Assembly: GCA_025936195.1 (NCBI GenBank)
Contig: JAICTW010000029.1
Location: 1 to 11,145, forward strand
Length of the DNA: 11,145 nt
From: Flavisolibacter sp.
GTDB taxonomy: Bacteria; Bacteroidota; Bacteroidia; Chitinophagales; Chitinophagaceae
Direction of reading: 5' to 3'
Under the pieces are notes generated by a model. It had not been told where the DNA came from and searched no databases. It saw only the letters and a list, made by a program, of their open reading frames with translations. Shown here one piece after another: positions 1-6,482 of the stretch (position 1 is its first letter; every line of letters starts with the position of its first letter). The translations under genes and the position numbers were made by a program.

Positions 1-18
1 GAAATGTAGTTTACTCAT
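1..18 (-). CDS. Possible 5' end of a leftward gene (cut by the window edge)
   Basis: On the minus strand an ATG at 18-16 opens a frame of six codons (reads MSKLHF) that runs off the window. It lies downstream of a good leftward promoter (160-191), which would otherwise have no gene. The implied leader is about 135 nt. Six codons cannot identify a product, so this is only a pointer to what lies to the left. Confidence 0.25.
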
Positions 19-39
19 TTTGAAAAAAGGCTTTAGGCT

Positions 40-70
40 GATAGCTGCGAACCATAGGCAGCTAACTATC
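40..70. repeat. Hairpin / degenerate TAGCTGC inverted repeat
   Basis: TAGCTGC (42-48) is perfectly complementary to GCAGCTA (58-64) with a 9-nt loop. GATAG (40-44) and CTATC (66-70) give an alternative pairing. Related words recur nearby: GCTAATAGCTTGTAGCTG at 130-147 and CTTCTGCCTCCTACTCG at 104-120. The patch resembles a decayed array of short tandem units of the GCTGATAG / CTGCCTA kind. In the leftward transcript it would lie inside the leader. Confidence 0.45.
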
Positions 71-159
71 AACGGTTATTCAATAAACAGTCGGACCATC
101 CTCCTTCTGCCTCCTACTCGCAACCAATCGCTAATAGCTTGTAGCTGTTTTTGGATGCG

Positions 160-191
160 CAAAAGTAAGTGATTGGCAGCATTGCACCCAA
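160..191 (-). promoter_or_regulatory. Leftward Bacteroidota-type promoter
   Basis: The minus strand reads TACTTTTG at 167-160, a perfect match to the TAnnTTTG -7 element. CTTG (TTG at 191-189) lies 21 nt upstream as the -33 element. Transcription would start near 153-155 and run left out of the window, through the repeat patch. Confidence 0.5.
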
Positions 192-383
192 GAAAATGAA
201 TGATTAATTTTACAAGCACCTTTGTAAAAGATTGGTTTTCAGCAAAAATTTTGACAAGATTTTGAAGTCATTAACGAAAAGACATCAACAAGCATTGTTT
301 CAAAGATGATTTTCTCCAATTAGAGTTGATATAATTTTCATTTCCCTTACTTTCTTTGGCGAACAGTTTGCATAAGCTCTGTC

Positions 384-1244
384 ATGCGTATAGCATATTT
401 GCTTTATCTGGGCGTTGTCGGTTTGGCCGCCACTTGCGAAGTGTCTGACAACCATGACCAACGAAAGCTGCCCAAAAATATGGAGTACTCGTACGATTGT
501 CTCGATAGTGTTGTCAATGGAAGCGAAACCAGCAGGGTGATCAGCAATACTACCAGCATCATTCGCAATCTGGCGATCCGGCAAAAAACGATTACAGACT
601 CTGTTCAAAATGCATGGGGAGAGGCTTTTCATCAGGATGCCATTGAAACAAAAACATTTGTTCTGATCGCCGATCCTACCATCACGGCACAGTTGCAAAA
701 AGTGATGAATGATCTGCTGGCTGTGCGTGATGATCCCTCCAAAATTAACTACTCTATTTACCTGTTGAATGATTCTGCTGTCAATGCCTTCACCTTTGGT
801 GGCCATATTTATTTAACCAAAGCCATGTATGATAAATGCAAAGGCAACACGGATCTTTTGTATTCTATTATCGGACATGAAATTGGACATTCGGAAAAAG
901 GGCATATCAAAAAAACCATCCAGGAAATGATGATCACCAATAATATTTTTGGTGAAGACAAAGGTGCCAATGCCTATCAAATACTAAAAGCGTTAACCGG
1001 TTCTTTCAATCAAAAAAACGAATTGGAGGCCGATTATTACGGAATTGATCTTGCTTATAAATTAAACAAAGATGTTTGCGCCACCGTAAAGTTTTGGAAA
1101 GAGATGGCGCAATCGGAAAATCAATACAGCAAGCTGGAGGACTTTTTCCGGACGCATCCTTTTTCTTCTTTACGGGCAAAGTGTTTGCAAAACCATATCC
1201 TCACCAATTTTCATGAAGACTGCAGTGCTTCTGCGGGCCAATAG
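384..1244 (+). CDS. M48-family zinc metalloprotease, exported
   Basis: A 286-residue peptidase. The zinc site is HEIGH at 165-169 (two His ligands and the catalytic Glu), with the third ligand expected at Glu213 of the ELEAD motif (213-217). The NAFTFGGHI segment (134-142) before it is typical of M48 proteins. RTHPF (256-260) resembles the C-terminal HP 'His-switch' region of E. coli BepA/YfgC, so a periplasmic role in outer-membrane or LPS-assembly quality control is plausible. The N-terminus (residues 3-17) is hydrophobic and ends LAATC, so Cys18 may be lipidated, although Thr at -1 is a poor lipobox. There is no TPR extension, unlike BepA. The ATG at 384 is the only upstream Met: a stop lies in frame at 327-329. 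A long antisense frame (806-300) is judged a shadow. The family call is firm; the substrate is unknown. Confidence 0.88.
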   Translation: MRIAYLLYLGVVGLAATCEVSDNHDQRKLPKNMEYSYDCLDSVVNGSETSRVISNTTSIIRNLAIRQKTITDSVQNAWGEAFHQDAIETKTFVLIADPTITAQLQKVMNDLLAVRDDPSKINYSIYLLNDSAVNAFTFGGHIYLTKAMYDKCKGNTDLLYSIIGHEIGHSEKGHIKKTIQEMMITNNIFGEDKGANAYQILKALTGSFNQKNELEADYYGIDLAYKLNKDVCATVKFWKEMAQSENQYSKLEDFFRTHPFSSLRAKCLQNHILTNFHEDCSASAGQ

Positions 1245-1293
1245 AATTTGATTCTTGTTAACAGACCTGCATTCGACCAACATGCCGAACCAT

Positions 1294-1301
1294 TAACTTT
1301 G
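1294..1301 (+). promoter_or_regulatory. -7 promoter box TAACTTTG
   Basis: A perfect TAnnTTTG match, only 4 nt (CACC) before the ATG at 1306. The -33 element is weak: TTCG at 1272-1275, 18 nt upstream. With a start site a few bases after the box, the mRNA would begin at or next to the start codon and be essentially leaderless. Confidence 0.5.
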
Positions 1302-1305
1302 CACC

Positions 1306-1536
1306 ATGCGAATAAATAAATGGTATTTGCTGGTTTTTGTTTTTGCTACTCTGTTTTTGATTTCTTCTATAGATGTACAGGCGCAGTGTTCCATTTGTAC
1401 CAGAACAGCGCAGCAACTGGGCGAGAAACCTGCTAAAGCCCTGAACGCCGGCATTCTTTACCTGGCATTTGTACCTTTGAGCATGATGCTCTTTTTTGCA
1501 TACAGGTGGTGGAAAAAAAATAAAGCCGAATTTTAA
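1306..1536 (+). CDS. Small conserved-looking membrane protein with CxxC motif
   Basis: A 76-residue protein of unknown function. A hydrophobic segment (about 7-23) ending VQAQ looks like a signal peptide. It is followed by CSIC (28-31) and a polar stretch TRTAQQLGEKPAKALN. A second hydrophobic segment (about 49-66) follows, then a basic tail (RWWKKNK). If the first segment is cleaved, the CxxC would lie on the periplasmic face, tethered by the second. The CxxC could bind metal or heme or take part in thiol exchange; nothing here decides which. I have the impression of similar small proteins in other Bacteroidota but cannot check it. It is followed 7 nt later by a glycosyltransferase, so the two are probably co-transcribed. 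No other Met occurs before residue 57, which supports the 1306 start. Confidence 0.7.
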   Translation: MRINKWYLLVFVFATLFLISSIDVQAQCSICTRTAQQLGEKPAKALNAGILYLAFVPLSMMLFFAYRWWKKNKAEF

Positions 1537-1543
1537 TTGCACT

Positions 1544-2530
1544 ATGCAAAAAGGCATTTCGGTAGTCATTCCTAATTACAATGGAGTCCGTTTATTTCCT
1601 GAGACGCTGCCTACTGTATTTATGGCTTTAAGCACGGTGCAGTTACCTTATGAAGTGATTGTTGTTGACGATTGTTCAACCGATGATTCCGTCTTTTACT
1701 TGCAAAAAAATTTTCCGGAAGTAAAGATCATCTCCAACAAAAGCAATTTCGGCTTTTCAGTTACAGCCAACAATGGCGTTCAAAATGCGAAACATGATTT
1801 GGTTTTGTTGCTGAATAGTGATGTGAAATTAGAGCCGGATTATTTTATTGGCCAACTAAAATATTTTGATAAGGAAGATACATTTGGTGTGATGGGCAGG
1901 ATTGTTGGATGGAATGATGATGTTATTCAGGATGGAGCAAAATACCCTTCCTTTCATGGGGTTAAGATCAAAACCTCAGGCAATTATCTTTTGGAAAATA
2001 AGCAAGAAATGAAAAACGGTTTATGCTCCATGTACATTTCGGGGGCTAATGCTTTTCTGGATAAAAAGAAATTTTTAGAGATTGATGGCTTTAACGAATT
2101 GTTTTCTCCTTTTTATGTAGAGGATTATGAGCTTTCCTTAAGGGCATGGAGGTTAGGGTGGAAATGCTATTATGAATACAATTCGGTTTGCCGGCACCAG
2201 GTTTCAACTACAATGAAATCAAAAAGCAAAAAAAACGACATCAGAAAATTTTACAACCGCAATAAAATGTTTTTGCACGGTATTCACTTATCAGCGGGCA
2301 AACGATACATTTATTACTTCCAACTCTTTTTTGAAGGATTGGCAAAATTGATCATGGGCCATCTTTATTTTGTCCGGGCCATCTTTCTTTTCCTTAAAAG
2401 CTATAATGGTGTGCGCAGATCAAGAGAAAAATTATTACAACAGGCAGCAGGCAAAAAGCTTTTATCAGTTGATGAAGTTGCCCATCTTATTCTGGGTTCC
2501 GTAAAAGGAAAGGAAGTCAGGCGGTTCTAA
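1544..2530 (+). CDS. Family 2 glycosyltransferase (rhamnosyltransferase-like, COG1216 type)
   Basis: A 328-residue GT-A enzyme that should transfer a sugar from a nucleotide-sugar donor to a cell-surface glycan at the cytoplasmic face of the inner membrane. Seen: the N-terminal SVVIPNYNG strand (6-14), VVDDCSTDDS with the donor-binding Asp pair (42-43), LLNSDVKLEPDYF (89-101) carrying the DxD-equivalent NSD (91-93), the acceptor-side GANAF segment (167-171), and EDYELSLRAWRLGW (193-206), where the general base is expected. The C-terminal part (about 254-285) is hydrophobic and may touch the membrane. The frame is open back to an ATG at 1496, inside the preceding gene. I chose the ATG at 1544, which begins MQKGISVVIP right at the fold and lies 7 nt after the previous stop. 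Donor and acceptor cannot be told. Confidence 0.88.
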   Translation: MQKGISVVIPNYNGVRLFPETLPTVFMALSTVQLPYEVIVVDDCSTDDSVFYLQKNFPEVKIISNKSNFGFSVTANNGVQNAKHDLVLLLNSDVKLEPDYFIGQLKYFDKEDTFGVMGRIVGWNDDVIQDGAKYPSFHGVKIKTSGNYLLENKQEMKNGLCSMYISGANAFLDKKKFLEIDGFNELFSPFYVEDYELSLRAWRLGWKCYYEYNSVCRHQVSTTMKSKSKKNDIRKFYNRNKMFLHGIHLSAGKRYIYYFQLFFEGLAKLIMGHLYFVRAIFLFLKSYNGVRRSREKLLQQAAGKKLLSVDEVAHLILGSVKGKEVRRF

Positions 2531-2545
2531 TTCAGCAAAGCATTG

Positions 2546-3232
2546 TCACTTCTTAATCCCAAAATAATCGAAAAAATAAGACGGCGCCTTTAAATTCAGC
2601 CATTCTTTCCTGTTTTCATTTAACTGCTGGTAAGTTAATGCACGGATGTCTTCTTCCTTAAAGTTTAATTGACTTTCCGGTTTGCCAAAAGTTATTACTC
2701 CCACGCCCTGGTCACAATCCAATACAAATACATTGATGTCTTCTCTAAGGCTTCGCAAATGAACAATGGCCTTCCACACATCTCCGTTCCAATCCTCAAC
2801 ATATCCGCGTTTTTTGTATTCTTCAAAACTTACACTGGCTTCTTCTGTAACAGGATTGCAATCGTGTACAAGAATAACTCCCTGTTTTTGCAGGTATTTC
2901 AAACTATTCTCAATATCTCTTAAAGCAAATGTGTATTCATGCATACCATCCACCAGACAAGCATCTATTTTGTGTTTCTGAAAAAGCTGCGGCGCATCCT
3001 TAACAAAAAAATCGTCGCTTGGTTCTTCATAAAATTTTGCCCACAGGTTACTGAACCTTCTAAAAACACGTTTGAATTTTTTGGAGGACGTAAATCGAAA
3101 TTCAGGATCTACAGCAATTTTTTTAGCGGCGGGTACTGAGAAAAAAACTCTTCCTTCGAAAACTCCGATTTCAAGATAGGTCCTGAAGTTTTTTTCGCGG
3201 AAAAGTTTTTTAAGAAAAAAGAGACGATTCAT
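2546..3232 (-). CDS. Class I SAM-dependent methyltransferase (Methyltransf_24-like)
   Basis: A 228-residue Rossmann-fold protein. Motif I is YLEIGVFEGR (19-28), an acidic post-motif follows (VDPEF, 41-45), then LVDGMHEY (93-100) and VHDC (122-125). The DG-H-Y and HD pattern is typical of methyltransferases near polysaccharide and glycosyltransferase genes, including O-methyltransferases acting on sugars, so modification of a surface glycan is a reasonable guess. The frame extends to an ATG at 3280, but I chose 3232 (MNRLFFLKKL). A TAATTTTG promoter box at 3269-3262 sits between the two, which would leave the longer start untranscribed from that promoter. The gene lies 127 bp downstream of the second glycosyltransferase and converges on the first with only 15 bp between stop codons. 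Confidence 0.78.
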   Translation of the reverse strand: MNRLFFLKKLFREKNFRTYLEIGVFEGRVFFSVPAAKKIAVDPEFRFTSSKKFKRVFRRFSNLWAKFYEEPSDDFFVKDAPQLFQKHKIDACLVDGMHEYTFALRDIENSLKYLQKQGVILVHDCNPVTEEASVSFEEYKKRGYVEDWNGDVWKAIVHLRSLREDINVFVLDCDQGVGVITFGKPESQLNFKEEDIRALTYQQLNENRKEWLNLKAPSYFFDYFGIKK

Positions 3233-3261
3233 AATCAAAATAAAGTAGGTAAGAAAACCGG

Positions 3262-3269
3262 CAAAATTA
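3262..3269 (-). promoter_or_regulatory. -7 promoter box TAATTTTG upstream of the methyltransferase
   Basis: A perfect TAnnTTTG match on the minus strand, 29 nt before the ATG at 3232. The -33 region is unclear: a TTG lies about 15 nt upstream, which is short. It suggests the methyltransferase can be transcribed apart from the meaB-glycosyltransferase pair, and it favours the 3232 start. Confidence 0.35.
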
Positions 3270-3359
3270 CAGCCTGTCAAAGAACAATCTTAAAAAAACA
3301 CAGCCGTATTATTATATGATTCTGGTGTATGAAAATGATTGGTCTCAATAACTTAGATG

Positions 3360-4280
3360 TTATGCAATTGTAGAGCGCAATGAGTATTTAAAGGAGTGTT
3401 TGATATACGAAATCCAGGGGAACCGTCTTTTTTTATGAGCAAAAATTGCTTTGGCATTACTTAATAAAATGAAGAAGAGAGAAGGGGAGAACCTATAATC
3501 TGGAAAACGCTGATAAAGGGTCAATAATTTTTGGGCTAGTCTTTTGTCTTTGGGATTGATTCCTGTAATGTTCAGCAATGTGGGTAAAATGCTTTGTTGT
3601 TGTTCATAAAACTTCATTTTGGGCTTTGCTGCTCCGGTTGCATTGGTTTGATGCATGCGATGCCACACTAAAATTTCATTTACAAAATCAATTTTGCCGA
3701 TAACACAGGCATAAGCAGCCAGCCACCAGTCGTAATACACATTCGGAGGAAATGGCAATGATACTTCAAGAAGTGAACGTTTAAATAACATAGCGTGCCC
3801 AAGAACATAATTGGCGAGGTAAAAACTTTTGACGTCGTTACCGCGGAAAAAATTCATCTTTTTTATGCTTCCTAAATGTGGTTTTGATTTTTCTTCGAAC
3901 CGTGCAGAAATGCAATGCACTAAAACCGTGTCTTTATCTTCTTTGATTTTTTGCACCTGCTTTTCAATTTTATCCAATTCCCAAACATCATCCTGGTCAG
4001 AGATAGCGATGAATGTTCCGTTTGCTTTTTCACAGGCAAGACTAAAACTCATGTTGTAACCTAAATTCTTTTCATTGCAATAGAGAACAATGCGCTCATC
4101 TTTTTCGGCATACGATTTTAAAACTTCATAAGTATTGTCAGTAGAAGCATCATCGGCAATGATTATTTCAAGAGCAGTGTAGGTTTGTTGAAGAATGGAT
4201 TCCATTTGCTCCGCAACATACAAGGCGCCATTGTAGGTGCTCATTACCACCGATACAGTTTCTTGTTTCGTTAGGTCCAT
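3360..4280 (-). CDS. Family 2 glycosyltransferase (GT-A, DQDD type)
   Basis: A 306-residue glycosyltransferase distinct from the one at 1544. Seen: VSVVMSTYNG (9-18), IADDASTDNT (41-50) with the Asp pair at 43-44, ISDQDDVWELDKIEKQ (93-108) with the metal/donor-binding DQDD (95-98), and YDWW (183-186) followed by WHRMHQTNATG (206-216). The DQDDVW and DWW signatures are common in enzymes that build O-antigen, capsule or other surface glycans. The C-terminus (262-306) is basic and partly hydrophobic, and probably lies against the membrane. Its ATG directly abuts the meaB stop (TAAATG at 4283-4278), so the two are co-transcribed and probably translationally coupled. The sugar specificity is unknown. 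Confidence 0.87.
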   Translation of the reverse strand: MDLTKQETVSVVMSTYNGALYVAEQMESILQQTYTALEIIIADDASTDNTYEVLKSYAEKDERIVLYCNEKNLGYNMSFSLACEKANGTFIAISDQDDVWELDKIEKQVQKIKEDKDTVLVHCISARFEEKSKPHLGSIKKMNFFRGNDVKSFYLANYVLGHAMLFKRSLLEVSLPFPPNVYYDWWLAAYACVIGKIDFVNEILVWHRMHQTNATGAAKPKMKFYEQQQSILPTLLNITGINPKDKRLAQKLLTLYQRFPDYRFSPSLFFILLSNAKAIFAHKKRRFPWISYIKHSFKYSLRSTIA

Positions 4281-5183
4281 TTATAAATATTGCTTTGCCA
4301 GCCTGTATAGATTGAATTGTGCTTCTTTAATTTGTTGCTGAACTTCTGATCGCAATTTTTGTTTATCAACTCCCTTCATTCTTTCTTTCTCAATAAGCCT
4401 GTACAGTTTTTCCGTAAACAACCAGATCTTCTTTTCATTAAAGCCTTCCTGCTGTTCCAGTTTTTTTAGAGCTTCATAGAATTCCCCGATGCCTTTGTGT
4501 TCACTGGCAATGGTTTTAATGATGGGCACTTCTTTTTTCTTTGATGAAAACGCAGGCGCCAGCATCATTCTCAAATTTTTTACAAAAGCATCGGCATCGG
4601 GCCGGTCGCTTTTGTTGACCACAAACACATCGGCAATTTCCATCAACCCTGCTTTCATGGTTTGTATTTCATCTCCCGATTCGGGCACCATTACCACCAC
4701 GGTTGTATCGGCCAAACCTGCAATTTCGATTTCGCTTTGTCCCACACCTACGGTTTCTAAAATGATGTAATTATAGCTGGCTGCTTTCACCACTTCCGTT
4801 ATTTCAATGATCTTCGGATGTAATCCGCCCATGGAACCTCGTGATGCCAGTGAACGGATAAACACATTTGGATGCGTGTACCATTGGTTCATCCTTATGC
4901 GATCGCCTAAAACTGCTCCCAGGTTAAAAGGTGATGAGGGATCTACACAAAGCACGGCAATCTTCTTTTCATCTTTGATCAATTCGCCGATCAGCGCATC
5001 CACCAGTGTGCTTTTTCCTGCACCTGGCGGACCGGTAACACCAATGATCTTTGTATGTTCGTTAGCGGGCAATTGCAACAACAATTCTTCATAACCTTCG
5101 TGTTCATTTTCAATTAATGAAATACTCCTTGCCAGGGCTTTGACATCGCCTTTTTGAATTTGCTCCAGTAATTGCTGCCACAT
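4281..5183 (-). CDS. meaB: MeaB/ArgK-family P-loop GTPase, methylmalonyl-CoA mutase chaperone
   Basis: A 300-residue G3E-family GTPase. It protects and helps load the B12-dependent methylmalonyl-CoA mutase, which interconverts methylmalonyl-CoA and succinyl-CoA. Older annotations call it a LAO/AO transport ATPase. Seen: Walker A GPPGAGKST (51-59), VDPSSP (80-85), ETVGVGQSE (143-151) as the switch/Walker B region, PESGDEIQ (167-174), and the NKSD guanine-specificity motif (190-193). The length and C-terminal helical dimerisation arm fit the family. The frame extends to an ATG at 5240, but that would lie upstream of the promoter box at 5206-5213. I chose 5183 (MWQQLLEQIQKGD), which matches the usual family start. 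No mutase genes are in the window; its partner here is a glycosyltransferase, so functional linkage is doubtful. Confidence 0.92.
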   Translation of the reverse strand: MWQQLLEQIQKGDVKALARSISLIENEHEGYEELLLQLPANEHTKIIGVTGPPGAGKSTLVDALIGELIKDEKKIAVLCVDPSSPFNLGAVLGDRIRMNQWYTHPNVFIRSLASRGSMGGLHPKIIEITEVVKAASYNYIILETVGVGQSEIEIAGLADTTVVVMVPESGDEIQTMKAGLMEIADVFVVNKSDRPDADAFVKNLRMMLAPAFSSKKKEVPIIKTIASEHKGIGEFYEALKKLEQQEGFNEKKIWLFTEKLYRLIEKERMKGVDKQKLRSEVQQQIKEAQFNLYRLAKQYL

Positions 5184-5205
5184 GAAAACAGATGTTGTAG
5201 GTTTA

Positions 5206-5232
5206 CAAAAATATGGGTAATAGCATAGACAA
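5206..5232 (-). promoter_or_regulatory. meaB promoter: TATTTTTG -7 box with upstream TTG
   Basis: The minus strand reads TATTTTTG at 5213-5206, a perfect TAnnTTTG match, 22 nt before the meaB ATG. A TTG at 5232-5230 lies 16 nt upstream, somewhat close for a -33 element. The box includes the first base of the divergent gene's start codon (5213), so promoter and coding sequence overlap. Confidence 0.45.
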
Positions 5233-6436
5233 GCCTTCAAAGCAACAACTCATTTTCTTTTCAATGGTGCTGATGCTGCTTGCCCTTTTTACTTCAAGAT
5301 TTTTGCTTTCATTAGGGTTCATTCTTTTTTTATTTCTTACCTGTGCTCATAAAAATTTTCTTCAGCAACTCCGTTTTCTTTTGAGAAATCCTTTTTTGAT
5401 TGGAATGAGTTTGCTTTTTCTGCTTCCATTCATCTCCTGGTTTTGGACAGAAGATAAATCCATGTGGATGCGTTTTGCACGAATTAAACTGCCCCTGCTT
5501 TTTTTCCCAATTGCCTTTGCAGGCAAATGGCAATTATCATCAAAACAATGGCAATGGATTGCTTACTGCTTTCTTATTCTTGCTTTTGCAGGCTGCTGCT
5601 GGAGCCTTTGGCAATATGTACAAAACAGGGAGGTGATCCATGGTGAATATTTGAAAGCAAAAATTTTTGCTACGCCATTGGACAATGATCATGTGCGGTT
5701 TAGTTTATTGGTTTGCATTGCAGTGATTTGTTCTGTGTTGCTGATCAAAGAAATGGTGGGACGAAAAGGGAAAATTATTTTAAGTCTCGGAAGTATTTTC
5801 TTCATTGTTTATCTGCATGTTTTATCTGCAAGAACCGGCTTGATTTCCTTGTACATTTTTCTGTTTGCAATAATTCTTTATTTCATTTTTACCCGTCCAA
5901 GCATAAAGTGGAGCATAAGCTTATTATTCGTTCTTATTGCCATGCCGCTTGTAGCATGGTTTGTTTTTCCAACTTTTCAAAATCGCATCCGCTATAATCT
6001 TTATGATCTTTCCAATACCACACAAAACAAATACATACAAGGCGCAAACGATGGCAACCGTGTTTTATCCTTAAAAGCAGGATGGAATGTTTTGCAGCAA
6101 CATCCTTTTGGCGTTGGCGGCGATGTAGTGGACAAGACCTATGAATGGTACGATAAAAATATTCCGCAAATGGCGAAAACAGATAAGCTCTTTCCCAGCA
6201 GCGAACCATTGATGTATGCGGGTTTTGCCGGGTGGCTGGGAATGATTTTATTTTTTATAGCAATGCTGGTGCCTTTCTTTCAACCGGTAAAAAGAAATTA
6301 TTTTTTTTGGCTGATGCTTAATCTGGTGATGGCTTTTAGTTTTTTATTTGATATTGGTCTGGAAGCTCAGTTTGGTGTTTTCATTTATGCCTTTGTTGTT
6401 TTGTGGTGGTGGAAATGGTTCCGTATGGTTTTGTGA
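5213..6436 (+). CDS. O-antigen ligase / Wzy-like polytopic membrane protein
   Basis: A 407-residue inner-membrane protein with roughly ten or more hydrophobic segments (about 12-45, 60-78, 92-104, 115-131, 162-178, 187-204, 209-226, 234-252, 333-357, 363-380, 386-402). A large polar loop at about 253-330 separates the last group. This is the layout of O-antigen ligases (WaaL) and Wzy polymerases, which join lipid-linked glycans on the periplasmic face. Seen motifs: LSARTGL (204-210), containing the conserved loop Arg, and the periplasmic stretch GNRVLSLKAGW (281-291) followed by HPFGVGGD (297-304), typical of the Wzy_C domain. Ligase and polymerase cannot be told apart here. The ATG at 5213 is 29 bp from the meaB ATG on the other strand. 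Codons 18 and 21 are alternative Mets, but the polar lead MGNSIDKPSKQQ before the first membrane segment looks natural. Confidence 0.82.
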   Translation: MGNSIDKPSKQQLIFFSMVLMLLALFTSRFLLSLGFILFLFLTCAHKNFLQQLRFLLRNPFLIGMSLLFLLPFISWFWTEDKSMWMRFARIKLPLLFFPIAFAGKWQLSSKQWQWIAYCFLILAFAGCCWSLWQYVQNREVIHGEYLKAKIFATPLDNDHVRFSLLVCIAVICSVLLIKEMVGRKGKIILSLGSIFFIVYLHVLSARTGLISLYIFLFAIILYFIFTRPSIKWSISLLFVLIAMPLVAWFVFPTFQNRIRYNLYDLSNTTQNKYIQGANDGNRVLSLKAGWNVLQQHPFGVGGDVVDKTYEWYDKNIPQMAKTDKLFPSSEPLMYAGFAGWLGMILFFIAMLVPFFQPVKRNYFFWLMLNLVMAFSFLFDIGLEAQFGVFIYAFVVLWWWKWFRMVL

Positions 6437-6462
6437 GCGAAGAATTTGTATTTGCTTTGCAT

Positions 6463-6470
6463 CAAATTTG
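6463..6470 (+). promoter_or_regulatory. Possible -7 box CAAATTTG before the Lon-domain gene
   Basis: Seven of eight bases match TAnnTTTG (the first T is C), 12 nt before the ATG at 6483. No good -33 element lies 18-21 nt upstream. The gene may equally be read through from the preceding one. Confidence 0.22.
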
Positions 6471-6482
6471 CAGTGCAGAAGC

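Larger units (their letters stand above)
1..383. other. Gene-free left intergenic region
   Basis: I see no convincing complete gene here. It holds the possible leftward start at 18, a hairpin and degenerate GCTnATAG/CTGCCT-like repeats (about 31-150), and a leftward promoter (160-191). AT-rich sequence leads into the M48 protease gene. A TAATTTTC at 332-339 is one base off the TAnnTTTG -7 consensus and could be the rightward promoter, but no good -33 element stands before it. Confidence 0.6.

Noticed and set aside
300..806. A 168-codon open frame on the minus strand opposite the M48 protease
   Set aside because: It shows no recognisable motif, and the plus frame carries the full zinc-protease signature over the same bases, so it is a shadow.
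4489..5094. Two plus-strand frames (93 and 95 codons) opposite meaB
   Set aside because: They lie over the invariant GTPase motifs of MeaB and have no features of their own.
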